NCBI GenBank assembly: GCA_035772735.1
Contig: JASDFA010000001.1
Coordinates: 75,666,001 to 75,730,000, forward strand
Reading direction: 5' to 3'
DNA: 64,000 nucleotides
Source of the DNA: Datura wrightii
Lineage: Eukaryota; Streptophyta; Magnoliopsida; Solanales; Solanaceae
How positions within the stretch are numbered: position 1 is the stretch's first letter; every line of letters begins with the position of its first letter. Below the pieces are notes generated by a model. It was not told where the DNA came from and ran no database searches. It saw only the letters and a program-made list of their open reading frames with translations. This document shows positions 44,551 through 57,249 of this stretch, in pieces. Both the position numbers and the translations under genes were made by a program.

Positions 44551-46068
44551 CGTAATACCCCAAAAGTACCTAAGAAATATATGGGGGAATTAGAAATGAG
44601 TTCTGTAGAGAAATTTGAATTTCTACACCAGAACGACTCATGATAGAAAGTGACAGGTTGTGGTCTCAGTCGTGGTGGAGTTCTAAAGTTGGTGTCCAGA
44701 CCATGAGTTACACCATGAGTCGTGAGGTGTAGGTATGACTCATGGTTAGGAGTCGTGATGAGTTTACTTTTGGTGCCAGCGTATAATGTCACGGATCATG
44801 GTATGACTCGTAGTAAGAAACAATGAGTCGTGATGAAAGTCGTGGTTAGGATTTGGTAGGTGAAGGGGATGATGTCACGACTGACAGTACGACTAATAGT
44901 AGTACACCACAAGTCGTGATATGAAATTGTGGTGAGATTCAGATATGTTGTAGGGAGTAGCAGTGGTGACCACGAGCTGTTACTTCGTGGTACGACTCGT
45001 GGTAAGAGTTGTGATGACTAGTAGTTCCCATTTTTCTATATTTTTCATTAAGGGACTTTTCATAATTTCTAAGCTCCTATGTCCTAGCCAACTTCGTTTT
45101 AAGCTCTGTTAGGAGGATTTTAATAGGGTTTAGCCTATCCTAATTCATTCAACTCCCACGCATGCAAGAGTAGAGGTTTCTCTTTGATGATCAAGCTTGA
45201 AACCTTCCAATTCTCCTCCAATTTCTCTTGGGCTTCCAAGGAAGAATGTGGAATCATATTTCCCAGGTATATAGGACTATGATTGAGAGTTCCTTTCACT
45301 CTCATGCTCAAAATTCTCTTTAATTCCATGAATTTATGTTCTAGATCAAGTTCATGATCTTATGGGGCTTATTCCTAATTTTATGAAATCTTTATGATTT
45401 ATCGATGGGTTAATTTCCTTCATGTTTAAATTATGTTTTAAGATATATGAGTAGATTTTATACCAATTTTAATTATTAATCCATAGATTCAAATCTTAAT
45501 TAATTTATGCCCTTTATGAAAAGTCAAGTTTATGATTCTATTATGATTTGGATCTTCCTAAGCCCTAACTTATGATTTATGATATAATTTCCTTCAAGTA
45601 CTCTTCATGATTTTATTTTGTGAATTTCAAGTATAGTGATTTTCCTTAACAAAGTATGTTCTTCATGATTTATGTATTATGATTTTAGCTGACTCATGGG
45701 TCCTAATTCATGGATAATCATGTATTTCAAGTATAATCAAGTATGTCATGATTATATATACATAAACTTCATGTATGAACTCACAATTACTATATGAGCC
45801 CTCATGTGCATGTTTTTGGGAGTAGTGTCTAGCACCGAGTAGGTCCGGCGTTCAGGTAAACCCCGTGCTCTTAGAACTATGCGCCAAAATAGGTTTATGT
45901 TTATGGACTCTAGGTGGGTCGCCATTAGTGATATCACGTTATGTACGTTGTTGGACTGGCAAGCCCGAAATGGCTCTGCATACTTGAGAGAGATAGTTGG
46001 AGCATTATGTAAGCTCTAGCATGATGGTGTCGGTTAAGAAGAGTCCTCCCATTATTTCTCATGATTTA
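44551..46068 (+). repeat. Truncated chromovirus LTR (D family)
   Basis: Begins CGTAATACCCCAAAAG (expected TGTAATACC) and follows D's 3' LTR through the GAGTCGTG-rich U3 (44630-45000), the AT-rich centre and CATGTTTTTGGGAGTAGTGT (45809-45828), up to CTCCCATTATTTCTCATG (about 46060), equivalent to D position ~24970. The last ~700 bp are missing, replaced by H's LTR. No internal region on either side. Confidence 0.8.
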
Positions 46069-46778
46069 TTCATTGATTGTTTGACAGACTAAACAAATTT
46101 AGTTTTGATTCTTATTTTATGGTTGTTTTTATTTATTTGTGTTAATTTATTATTTATGAGTCTGATAGACGTGTTTGTCATTTGTTGGCTTTCAATTGAA
46201 CTAGGGAAAGGGAATCGAAAAGGTTAAATATTAATACAGAATGGAAATTCAAAGACCCTTGAACCCATTCATGATAGGATATAAGTTGTTGTTGAGGTTA
46301 GAGATATACCTTTCAACCCCATTTAGTTGAAACACAAGTAGGCATAACCATTGTTTCATTGTTCTCCTACGAACACAGGGATATAGGCGTTAGGGTTCAT
46401 GAAATAGTTATTAGATGCTAGGGATAGTGGCAAGAAATGTGATAGTAACTTTCAACTAACAACCATAGGAAGATTCAAGCTAGTTTAATTATTTCTGAAA
46501 AACTCAACTTGAAACCAACCAAGTGACATTACCCTAATCTGTCATCATTATTGAAATACAATCAAGCTTGCATTCGTTTTAGTTAATTTTTACATTTGAA
46601 GTTTTAGTATTTTATTTTCCAAATCAATCTTCATTTTACTTGTTTCTTAGATTATTGAAAATAAAGTGACAACCTTATAATGATTAAATTGACAAGTCCC
46701 TGTGGGTACAATATCTGGACTTAACAATCCTATATTTTTTGACGACCACGTTCGCTTGCGTGTGCTTGGGCGAAATCA
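46069..46778 (+). repeat. Element H 5' LTR, 3'-terminal part
   Basis: Ends TTGCGTGTGCTTGGGCGAAATCA (last 20: CGTGTGCTTGGGCGAAATCA), similar to the end of F's 3' LTR. The upstream part is cut off at the truncated D-family LTR. AT-rich, no gene. Confidence 0.7.
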
Positions 46779-46784
46779 AGTTTT

Positions 46785-46800
46785 TGGCGCCAATGCCGGG
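46785..46800 (+). other. Element H primer binding site (tRNA-Asp)
   Basis: TGGCGCCAATGCCGGG, two mismatches from the tRNA-Asp complement, after CAAGTTTT as in F. Confidence 0.87.
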
Positions 46801-46911
46801 GACTTCAATATTGTTTAATCATTCATAGGTTATAATTTTGTTTCTCTAGTCTGTATTTTATGTTTGTTTCTTGTATATTATTGAAGTTCACAGGGTGGTT
46901 TGCCTCAGTGT

Positions 46912-47397
46912 ATGTCAAGCACGAGAAGTTAAGGACCACCCTTAGCTTCTCTTGATCCTGAAATAGAGAGAACCTTTCAAAGCTTAGTTATTGAAAACAT
47001 TGGGCAAGATGCAGGTGAAGAGAATGAGAGAGTTCCAGTGATGTAGTTTTCTAGGTCGAATGTGGAGAATACTTCTAAAGAAGTTGTCAAAACCACCATC
47101 ACTAGGAACTTTGAGCTGAAAGAAGGGACTGTGCGGTTGGTCCAAACACTTTCCAATTTTAGGTAAGGCCGCATGAGGAGCCCCACAGGCATCTAATGAT
47201 ATTTGTAGAGCTGAGTGAAAATTTTCACTACCAGAACATGTTAGACGAATAAGTCAAGTTGACTCTATTTCCGTTCTCAGTAATCGGAGAGGCCAAGGAG
47301 TGGCTTCAAAATGAGCCTGCAGGTTCCATCACCACTTGGTAGATTCTCTCCAATAAGTTCATCAACTAGTTTTTCTCTTCAAGAAGAACTAAAGAAC
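46912..47397 (+). pseudogene. Element H gag, N-terminal part
   Basis: ATG at 46912 (MSSTRS then stop). The frame continues GPPLASLDPEIERTFQSLVI and NFELKEG..., then the gag core with ENFHYQNML, LTLFPFSVIGEAKEWLQNEP and SNKFINxFFSSRRTKEL. C's LTR interrupts it at 47398. Stops at 46930, 47044, 47191-47251 and 47368. Confidence 0.8.
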
Positions 47398-49793
47398 TGT
47401 AACACCCCAAAACTTTCCTAGACCAAACTCAGACCCTGCATGAAAAACTAGGGGAAACTAGGAAATTTTATCACAGAACAACCAAGACAATGGATCGTTG
47501 TCACCTCTAATAGGTCATTGTCTGAGCCGTTGTCAGCTCTGCAGAATTTCCCTCCGGGGATCAACAAGGCATATGAAAACTCGTTGGACGAGTAATGAGT
47601 CGTTCGGTCATCCGTTGCATCCTAAGTTCAGAAATCCACAAGGCATCTCCTAGAAGCAACGACTGGGACCAAAGACACGTTTTCACCTCTAATGAGTCAT
47701 TGTTTCCACCCATCGCCTGATCTCAGGTCCAAGCAGTGTTGGCCACGAGCAGACGCAATAACCCGTCGGTTGTACAAACGAGTTGTTGTGTCGTCCGTTA
47801 GCTGAGAGACCAAGTTTTCCTGCCAGTGACAATGAGAGGTACCAATGACCCGTTGATCCAATAAGTCGTGGTTCCCTTTGTTTCCAGTTTCCAGTGAGCA
47901 CCAATTCCAGGCCCAGGACCAAAGACTGGTCCCAACAAGTCGTGGTATCAACCAATGACCTGTGTGGTTCCTGTCGGGCAGTTTTCTAGATTTTCTTTGA
48001 GGGGAATTTTTGTAATTTCCCACCTTTCTAATCTCTAAAACATGTCATTTTTGGTTATATTCAGGGGATTTAGGGAGGTAATTGGTGTTTCCTTTTCATT
48101 TCCTCTCATTCTCTCAAAGTCAGAATGTAAAAACTCAGTTAGGAAGCACAGAGTAGGAGAAAGGGTTTTGATTTTTCTTCTTAGATTTCTCAAGGGTTTT
48201 CTCCGAGATTTCTACACCAGGTATGTGAGAATTCAACAAGGGAATTGTCCTTCCCTTGTGACTCAAAACTCTTCTGAAATGCTTATCAGTTCTTGCGCTA
48301 AAGTTTACTATTAGGGTTCATTTGTCAATAATTATGGATTTCTTCCAGTTATGATTTTCATGAATAATTAGGCCTGTTGTTAGCTATACTTCTGGTCATT
48401 ATCTCTTTTCATGAAATTATGTTACATTAGCCCTAGTTTCTTGAATACAGTGAATTCAATATTTCACCATGTGCTAAATACAAGTGTTGCTTGATTCCAA
48501 TTGTTGTTCAACTTACCAGGATATTACAACTGCTTGATCAAGAGTAGAATTACTAATTGTGTAGTCTCAGTTAGTACTCAGAAAATTGCTATTTTTTATA
48601 GAAATTTCAATTGATCAGTTTGACTATAGTTAGTCTCTTGAGGTGTTAGTAACACCTTGTAGTCCCAGTTTTTAGTTATTAGTTATTAGATTGTCCTTTA
48701 GAAGGTCACGACGCTTCCAGATAAATATCTCTAACCAGTCTTAGAACTAGTACATTTAGTTATCAGTTTCTTCTTTAGACGATTATGATGTTTCCAGATA
48801 TGCAGCTCTGGCCAGTCTTAGAACACCAGATTATAGTTAACCAGTCTGATAGACTCTCAGGGTACTTCCAGATAAGTATTCTTGACTTAGTCTAGGACCC
48901 CAGCTTCGAGCTATCAACTTAGTAGTTAAATTAGGACTATCCAGTGGGAGTAGTACTTAGCATCGAGTGGACTAGGGTTCCAATGCACTCAGGTTCCCAG
49001 AACTATGTTTCCACCGTGGGTTTATTGGCCCGACGGGCCCCAACTTTGTGATCACTCAGCCATCCAATATACCCTAGCAAGGTACATTGGGCATTCTCCG
49101 ATGGGGTGTATACATTAGACTCCACGGTTAGCTCACGTGGTTATATATTAGTTATAGACTCTTCTACTTGTCAGTTCAATTCAGTTCAGTTTAGCTCAGT
49201 TCTGGCACTCAGTTCCAGGATATGTTATTGACCACCTGTCAGGGTCATTATTAATCTTATCAGTTATAACTCAATTTATCAATATTCAGTATCAGTTGGT
49301 CATTTCATGTTACTTCAGCTCAGTTGTTTATGTTCCATGCTTATTATATATCTCACTTACTCAATACATTCAAAGTACTGACGCATACTTTCTATACTGT
49401 ATCGTATTATGATACAGGCACAGGATCTCAGTCCCAACATCATCAATAATTCCTCTCGACGATTCAAGCAGCAACAGTCCATTTGGTGAGTCCTCATCTT
49501 TCGAGGACATTATTTTCTTTTCAGTTAGTTTCTTTTCAGTCGGACTTTAGATTTAGCTGAGGGCTTGTCCCAACAACTCATCAACTTGTAGTGGCTTTAA
49601 GACATAGTTGTGTAGTACTATTTTTGGTGATGTTTTATACTTCTGGCAGTATTGCTTTATAAATATTTCTTTTAAATCCTCTGTTTATGTTTACTTAGTA
49701 TACCAATGCAAATGTTAGACCATGGGTTAGCTTAGGGTCACTTGTGGCACCAAGTATCGTGTCTCGGCCAGGGTGTAGACTCGGGTCGTGATA
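47398..49793 (+). repeat. Element C 5' LTR
   Basis: 2396 bp. U3 with GAGTCGTT-type motifs at 47490-47960; R/U5 AT-rich. Pairs with 54796-57249. Small open frames inside (near 48042 and, in complement, 47689-48023) are LTR sequence, not genes. Confidence 0.95.
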
Positions 49794-49797
49794 AACT

Positions 49798-49809
49798 TGG
49801 TATTAGAGT
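49798..49809 (+). other. Element C primer binding site
   Basis: TGGTATTAGAGT, two transitions from the initiator-Met tRNA site. Confidence 0.87.
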
Positions 49810-50010
49810 ACTAGGTTTAGAGTATCCTAGGATTTTTGGAAGCCGCGTCAAGTAGAATTCTTTTCATGGGTGTGAAGTGCGCCAAACTTATGACGGGAAG
49901 GCTACAAGACGGTATTAGGAAAACTCCCTTTTGTTCATACTCCTTATCGTGCGTTGAAGTTTAATCTCAGAAAAGGCCTCCTAACTCGTGCTCTATTCAT
50001 GTCAGTAAAG

Positions 50011-51180
50011 ATAGGCCTCTAAGATGAGGAAATAGAAGGAGAGCTGGCAATGCTAACCGACCTACCCCACTAGCTCCAACAACCCCTTAGGACGACCCAG
50101 TGTCCTAAGCAAAATTTCGAGTGGCGATCTAGCTGGTAGCTCAAATGGTGACTAATCAAGTGAACTAGCAGGTGGTTCTAGTGAATACTAATGGGTCTGC
50201 AGCAATGGCTAGGGTTCGGGACTTCACTCGAATAAACCCTCTAGTTTTCCATGGATCTAAGGTGGGAGAGGACTCGGAAGATTTTGTAGATGAGGTGCGA
50301 AAGATCACCCAGATTATGGGTGTTAATTCCACGGAGAGTGATGATCTGGTTGCCTACTAGTTGAAAAGAATGGCTCAGATTTGGTATGACCAATGGAAGG
50401 AAGGGAGGCCAACAGCAGCAGGACCAGTAGAGTGGGAAGAGTTCACAACTGCATTTTCTTGACAGATTCTTTCCTCGGAAATTGAGGGCCAAGGTCACAA
50501 AATTCATAAATTTAAGGCGAGGTAACAGAATCGTGGAGGAGTATGCATTAGAGTTTACTCGGTTGTCGAGGTATACTCCAGAGATGGTAGCCAAGCCAAG
50601 GGCTCACATGCTTAAATTCATTAATGGAGTGCTAGATTTGGTACTTAAAGAGTGTAGAACCACGATACTCATCAAGGACATTGACCTCTCCAGCCTCATC
50701 ATTCATGCCCAACAGATTGAGGTAGAAAAGTTAAAGGATATGAAGTGGGAGAACAAGCACGCAATAAAAGGTCAGTCGGATTATGGCCACCTGAGGTCCG
50801 GCGGTAGTAGTCACCCATAGCAGCAGCAACAGAAGACTCCAGCACCCACATCAGCCAGCGCCCCTACTTTCCGATCCCGCAAGGATCGGAAGGGTGAAGG
50901 AGGTGGCTCTCAGTCCCAGAGTTTTAGTGCCAGCAACAGTTACCCAGCTTGTCCTAAGTGTGGCAAGAACCATCCATGGGAATGTCGCATGAGCGAGGAT
51001 GGTTGCTTTAGATGTGCGCAGTTGGGTCACACGTTAAAAGAGTGTCCTTCAACAGGATGGGGGAGAGCTCAGTCTACTTCAGCAGCCCAGCTGGCCATCC
51101 AACTCAGCAGGGAAATACTTTAGGTATGGATGGCAGTCAGCGCCAAAACCGCTTTTATGCTTTGTCCTCTCGTCAGGATC
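50011..51180 (+). pseudogene. Element C gag (start lost, broken)
   Basis: By comparison with A the start codon at 50011-50013 is ATA instead of ATG, and the fourth codon region has the same TGA. The core is open from 50172 to 50358 and from 50482 to 50818 (IVEEYALEFTRLSRYTPEMV, VLKECRTTILIKDIDLSSLI). The double zinc knuckle at about 50941-51047 is intact: CPKCGKNHPWEC and CFRCAQLGHTLKEC. A stop at 50358 and a frame change near 50460 break it. Confidence 0.87.
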
Positions 51181-54100
51181 AAAAGAGCTCACCTGAAGTG
51201 GTCACGGGTATGTTACATCTTTTCCACCTAGATGTATATGCCCTACTAGATCCAGGAGCCACACTATCATTCATGACTCCTTATGTAGCTGCTCGATTAG
51301 AAATCAGTACAGAAGTTCTCAGAACCATTCTTAGTCTCTACCCCAATTGGTGAGTCAGTTAGAGCCAGTCGGGTATATAGAAACTACCCAGTCTCAGAGT
51401 TGAATAAAGTCATTTCAGCTAATCTTGTAGAGCTAGACATGGTTGATTTTGACCTTATTCTTGGAATGGATTGGTTACATTCTGGTTATGCCTTAGTCAG
51501 CTGTAGAACTAGAGTTTTCAGGTTTTAGTTCCCTAATGAGCTAGTCTTAGAATGGATGGGTATTGTTTCAGCGCCTAAGGGTTGGCTTATTTCCTACCTT
51601 AAGGCAAGGAAGATCATTTCGAAAGGGTGCAACTATCACTTAGTTTGAATCAAAGATTACAGCTCCAAAAACCCGGCTATTCAATCAGTTCCAGTTGTCA
51701 ACGACTTCCCTGACGTCTTTCCCGAAGATCTTCCCAGAGTCCCTCCCGAGCGGGAAATAGACTTTGGCATAGAACTTCTTCTGAACACTCAACCCATTTC
51801 TATTCCTCCTTATAGAATGACTCCAGCTGAGCTTAAGGAGTTGAAGGAACAACTAAAAGACCTTCTTGACAAAGGTCTCACCAGGCCCATCATCTCTCTA
51901 TGGGGTTGTCCAGTGTTGTTTGTGTGAAAGAAAGACGGTACTCTCAGAATGTGTATCAACTACCGTCAACTAAACAAGGCTATAGTTAAGAACAAGTATC
52001 CCCTACCCAGGATTGACAACTTGTTAGATCATCTTCAAGGAGACAATTATTTTTCCAAGGTAGATCTCAGGTCGGGGTATCATTAACTTAAGGTCAGGGA
52101 ATGTGACATACAGAAAACAACCTTTAAAACTCGATATGGTCACTATGAATTCGTGGTTGTGTCCTTCAGACTAAGGCCCCAGCAGCTTTCATGGACCTAA
52201 TGAATAGGACATTCAAATAATATCTAGACATGTTCGTCATTGTATTCATAAATGACATTTTGGTATACTCTAAAAATGAGGAGGAGCATGCTAACCATAT
52301 GAGGATAGTGTTGCAAACTCTCAGAGATCACCAGTTATTCACTAAATTCAGAAAATGTGAATTCTGGATGAAGTCTGTGGCTTTCCTTGGTCATGTGGCC
52401 TCAAGTGAGGGTATTCAGGTAGATCCTCAAAAGATAGCGATGGTGAAAGACAGGCCAAGACCTACTTCCCCAATTGATATTAGAAGTTTCCTAGGTCTAG
52501 TCGATTATTATCAATGGTTCGTGGAAGGATTCTCTTCTATTGCGTCTCTTCCGACTAAACTAACTTAGAAAAGGGTGAAATTTCAGTGGTCAGATATATG
52601 TGAGAAGAGTTTCCAGGAGTTGAAGACTCGACTCACTAAAGGTCCAATTTTGACTGTACCAGAAGAAAGAGATGGGTTTGTTGTCTATTGTGATGCTTCA
52701 AGAGTTGGCCTCGATTGCATGCAGATGCAGCAGGGTAAGGTGATAGCTTATGCCCCTAGATAGCTCAAGGTTCATGAGAAGAATTGTCCGAATCATGATC
52801 TTGAATTGGCGGCAGTGGTGTTTGCTCTAAAAATATGGAGGCATTACCTTTATGGGGTTCAAGTGGATGTTTTCACCGGCCAGAAGAGCCTTCAATACGT
52901 TTTTAGTTAGAAAGATTTGAACCTTTGTCAAAAAAGGTGGTTAAAGTTATTGAAGAATTACAAACATGAGTGTGATGTACTACCTGGGCAAGGAAAATGT
53001 GGTGGCAGATTCCTTGAGTAGAATGTCCATGGGGAGTGTTGCTCATGTGAAAGAGGGCAGAAAAGAGCTAGAAAAAGATGTTCAAAGGTTATCCCAATTG
53101 GGAGTGCAGTTGGTGGATACAGCTGAAGGCGGAGTAGTAATACAGATTGGGTCGAACCCTTGTTAGTTGTTGAGGTTAAGTCAAAGAAGCAGGAGGATCC
53201 CATACTGCTTAAGTTGAAAGAAGCAATTTTAAGAAAGAAGTAGAGGCTTTCTCCAAAGAGGGAGATGGTGTACTTCGTTACTAGGACAGACTAAGCGTTT
53301 CGAACGTTGATGACTTGAGACAGCAAATAATGGCAGAAGCACATAGCTCTAGATATTCTATCCACCCGAGTGCCACTAAGATGTACCATGACCTATGGGA
53401 AATCTACTGGTGGAACTGTATAAAGAGAGACATTGCAGAGTTTATGGGTAAGTGCCCGAACTGCCAGCAAATTAAGGTTGAACACCAAAGACCTGGGGGT
53501 ATGACTCAACATATCAACATACCCACATGGAAGTGGGAAGAAGTGAATACAGATTTTATTATAGATCTACCTCATACTCGTCGACAGCATGATTCAATTT
53601 GGGTGAGAGTAGATCAAATGACCAAGTCAGCACATTTCCTCCCAGTTAAAACTACAAACACAACTGAGGATTACGCTAAATTGTACATTTGAGGCTTGGT
53701 TAGACTGCATGGAGTTCCCTTATCCATTATTTCAGATAGAGGTACCTAGGTCACCTTGCATTTCTAGAAGTCATTTCAGAAAGGACTCGGTACTAAGGTC
53801 AAAATCAGCAGAGCTTTTCATGCTCAGATAGATGAACAAGCTGAACGGATTGTTCAAACCTTAGAAGATATGCGAAGAGCTTGTGTGATCGACTTCAAGG
53901 GCAGTTGGGATGATCACCTACCTCTCATCGAGTTTGCATACAACAGCAGCTACCACTCCAGTATTCAGATGGCCCCTTTTGAGGCATTACATGGTTGAAG
54001 GTGTAGGTCTCCTATAGGGTGGTTTGAGGTTGGCGAAGCTACCTTAATAGTTACAGACTCATTTCATGAAGCTATGCATAAAGTGCAACTGATTAGAGAA

Positions 54101-54404
54101 AGGTTGAAGACAACTCATAGCTGATAGAAATCATATGCTAATGTGAGGAGGAGATGGTTAGAATTTGCTATACATGATTAGGTGTATCTAAAAATTTCAC
54201 CCCTGAAAGGGGTGATGAGGTTGGAAATTTCCGAGGTATGTAGGACGCTACAGGATTCTGAGGAGAATTGGCAATGTGTCCTATGAGTTAGAATTACCTT
54301 CAGAGTTAGCATTTGTTCACCCAGACTTTCCTGTGTCACTATTGAAGAAGTGCATTGGTGATCCAACCTCAGTTGTGCCACTAGACAGTGTAGGAGTGAA
54401 AGAT

Positions 54405-54600
54405 AGCCTCTCTTACAAAGAGGTCCCAGTTCAGATCCTAGACCGTCAGGTTTGTAAGTTGAGAAATAAGGAAGTCACTTCAATGAAAGTCTTGTGGAGA
54501 AACCATCTAGTTAAGGGAGCCACATGGGAGGCAGAAGCAGACATAATTGCTCAATACCTTCATTTATTCCCTTCTAGTTTAGTTTCAGCATCAGGTATTA
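54405..54600 (+). other. Element C chromodomain
   Basis: YKEVPVQILDRQVCKLRNKEV, then MKVLWRNHLVKGATWEAEAD and YLHLFPS. The aromatic residues of the methyl-lysine cage are present. It is the best preserved of the three chromodomains in the window. Confidence 0.85.
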
Positions 54601-54771
54601 AATTCCTCCTTAGTACTCTATTCAATTCCTCACTCATCGTCTCTATTCAGATTTTCAATGTGCACTCTAGTTGTGTTAACTCAGTTAGTATGGTTAAATT
54701 TGTTTATAGTTTCAGTCAGGGAATTCAGCTCTTTTCTCCATTTTACTGCAGCTTTAGTCTTTATTTGAGGA

Positions 54772-54795
54772 TGAATGATCCTAAGGGGGAGATAT
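54772..54795 (+). other. Element C pre-PPT inverted repeat and polypurine tract
   Basis: TATTTG-AGGA-TGAATG (54772-54787), then AAGGGGGAGATA up to the 3' LTR. Confidence 0.78.
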
Positions 54796-57249
54796 TGTAA
54801 CACCCCCAAACTTTCCTAGACCAAACTCAAACCATGCATGAAAAACCAGGGGAAACCAGAAAATTTTATCATAGAACGACCCAGACAACAGATCGTTGCC
54901 ACCTCTAATGGGCAATTTTCTAATCCATTGTCAGCTCTGCAAAATTTCCCTCCACAGACCAACGAGGCATAGGATGACTCGTTGGAAGGAGTAACAAGTC
55001 GTCCTGTCATTCATTGTATCCCAAGTTCATAAATCTACCAGGCATCTCCCAAAAGAAACGAGTGGGAAAAATGACATTTTATCACCTCTAATGAGTCGTC
55101 ATGTCCACCGTTTCCTGATCTCAGGTCCAGGCAGTGTTGTCCACGAGCAGACACAACTACCCATTTGTTGTACCAATGAGTCATTGTGTCATCCATTAGC
55201 TAAAGGGACTAAGTTTTCCTACCTGTGACAACAAGAAATACCAATTACCCATTGGTTGGTCCAACAAGTTGTGATTCCCTTCGTTGCCAGTTTCTAGTGA
55301 GCCCCAATTCCAGGTATAGGAATAACGACTGGTCCCAATGAGTTATGGTATCAACCAACTACTCATTATGTGACCCGTTGGTCCCTGTCGGGCAGTTTTC
55401 CATATTTTCTTTTAGGAGAATTTTTGTAACTTCATACTTTTTTAATCTCTAAACCATGTTGTTTTGGATTATATTCTTGGGATTTAGGGAGGCAATCAAT
55501 GTTTCCTTTTCATTTCTTCTCATTCTCTCAAAGTCAGAAAGTAGAAACTCAATCAGGAAGCACAGACTAGGAGCTAGGGTTTCAATTTTTCTTCTTAGAT
55601 TTCTCAAGGGTTTTCTTCGGGATTTCTACACCAGGTATGTGAGAATTCGACAAGGTAATTGTCCTTACCTTGTGCCCCAAAACTCTTCTGAAATGCTTAT
55701 CAGTTATAGCCCTGAAGTTTACCGTTAGGGTTCATTTGTTTGTAAATTATGGATTTCTTCCTATTATGATTTTCATGAATAATTAGGGCTGTTGTTAGCT
55801 ATACTTCTCGTCATTATCTCTTTTCATGAAATTATGTGATTTTATCCCTAGTTTCTTGATTACAGTGAATTGAGTATTTCAGCACTTTCTAAATAAAAGT
55901 GTTGCTTTATTCTGATTGTTCTTGAAATTACCAAGATAGTACAATTGCTTGATCAAGAGTAGAATTAATGATTGTTTAGTCTCAGTCTGTACTCAAAAAA
56001 TTCCAGTTTCTTATAGAAATGTCAGTTGATTAGTTTCACTATAGTCAGTCTCTTGAGGTATCAGTAACACCTCCCAGTCCCAATTTTCAGTTATTAGTTA
56101 TTAACTTGTTATTTAGACGATCACAATGCTTCCAGATAAGCAGCTTTGACCAGTCTTAGAACCAGTAGTTTCAGTTATCAGCTTGTTCTTCAGATGGTTA
56201 TGACATTTCTAGATAAGTAGCTCTGGCCAGTATTAGAACACCAATTTACAGTTAACCAGTTCGATAGACTCTTAGGGTACTTCCAGATAAGTATTCCTAA
56301 CTTAATCTAGGACCCCAGCTTCGAGCTATCAGCTTAGTAGTAAAGTTAGGACTATCCAGTGGGAGAAGTACTTAGCACTAAGCGGACCGGTGTTCCAGTG
56401 CACTCAGGTTCCAAGAACTTCATTGCCACTATAGGTTATTGGCTCGACGGCCCCTAGCTTTATGATCACCTAGCCAACCACTATACCCTGGCAAGGTATA
56501 GTGGGCTTTCTCTGATGGGGTGTATTCATCAGACTCCACAATTAGCTCACGTGGTTATATGTCGGTTATAGACTCTCCTACTTGTCAGTTTAGTTTAGTT
56601 TAGTTTAGTTCAGTTCAACTCAGTTTTGCCCAGTTCAGGCACTCAGTTCAAGGACATGTTATTGACCACCAGTCAAGGTCATTATTGATCATATCAGTTA
56701 TGACTCAGTTTATCACTATTTAGTATTAGTTAGTCATTTCATGTTATTTCAGCTCACTTGTTTATTCTCCATGCTTATTGTTTATCTGATTTAGTACATT
56801 CAAAGTACTAACATATACTTTCTATGTTGTATCATATTATGATATAGGTGCAGGTTCTGAGTCCCAGCATCGTCAGTAGTTCCTCCCGATGATTCCAGCA
56901 ACAGCAATCTGGTTGGTGAGTCTTCATCTTCTGAGGATGTTATTTTCTTTTTAGTTAGTTTCTTTTCAGTCAGACTTTAGAGTTAGCTGGGGGCTTGTCC
57001 CAACAACTCATCAGCTAGTAGTGGCTTTCAGACACAGTTGTGTAGTACTATTTTCAGTGATGTTTTACACTTCTGGCAGTATTTCTTTATAAATATTTTT
57101 TTTAAAGCCTCTACTAATGTTTACTTAGTATACCAGTGCAAATGTTAGACCATGGGTTAGCTTGGGGTCACTTGCGGCACCAAGTACAATGTGGGGTCAT
57201 TTGTGGCACCAAGTACCGTGTTTCAGTTAGGGTGTAGACTTGGGTGACA
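54796..57249 (+). repeat. Element C 3' LTR
   Basis: 2454 bp. Contains a 29-bp tandem duplication near its end (57164-57221, GGGGTCACTTGCGGCACCAA and a second copy) that the 5' LTR lacks, and a run of TTTAG units at 56590-56610. Confidence 0.95.

Larger units (their letters stand above)
51190..54800 (+). pseudogene. Element C protease-RT-RNase H-integrase-chromodomain (broken)
   Basis: Protease from about 51200 (ALLDPGATLSFMTPYVAARL), frame change near 51340. RT about 51800-52400; the catalytic site reads FIND (52245-52256), the first Asp replaced by Asn. RNase H about 52640-52930, with YCDASRVGLDC and HDLELAAV, but the TDHKS block is TGQKS (Asp lost). Integrase 53315-54260: the zinc part CPNCQQIKVEH, first Asp in NTDFIIDLP, second in ISDRGT and Glu in VQTLEDM are readable. 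The start of the last block shifts frame near 54225. The usual stop after LVSA is TCA instead of TGA, so the frame runs to 54800. Confidence 0.9.
47398..57249 (+). mobile_element. Element C: complete Tekay/Del-type chromovirus inserted in H's gag
   Basis: 9852 bp, 5' LTR 47398-49793, internal region 49794-54795, 3' LTR 54796-57249. Target duplication AGAAC (47393-47397) and AGAAT (57250-57254). LTRs start TGTAACACCC and end GTGATA (5') or GTGACA (3'). It belongs to the same LTR family as A and the solo LTR. All catalytic modules are present in order but broken. Confidence 0.95.

Noticed and set aside
56585..56640. Satellite or CRISPR-like array
   Set aside because: Only a short run of TTTAG/TTCAG units inside C's 3' LTR; no spacers, no long array.
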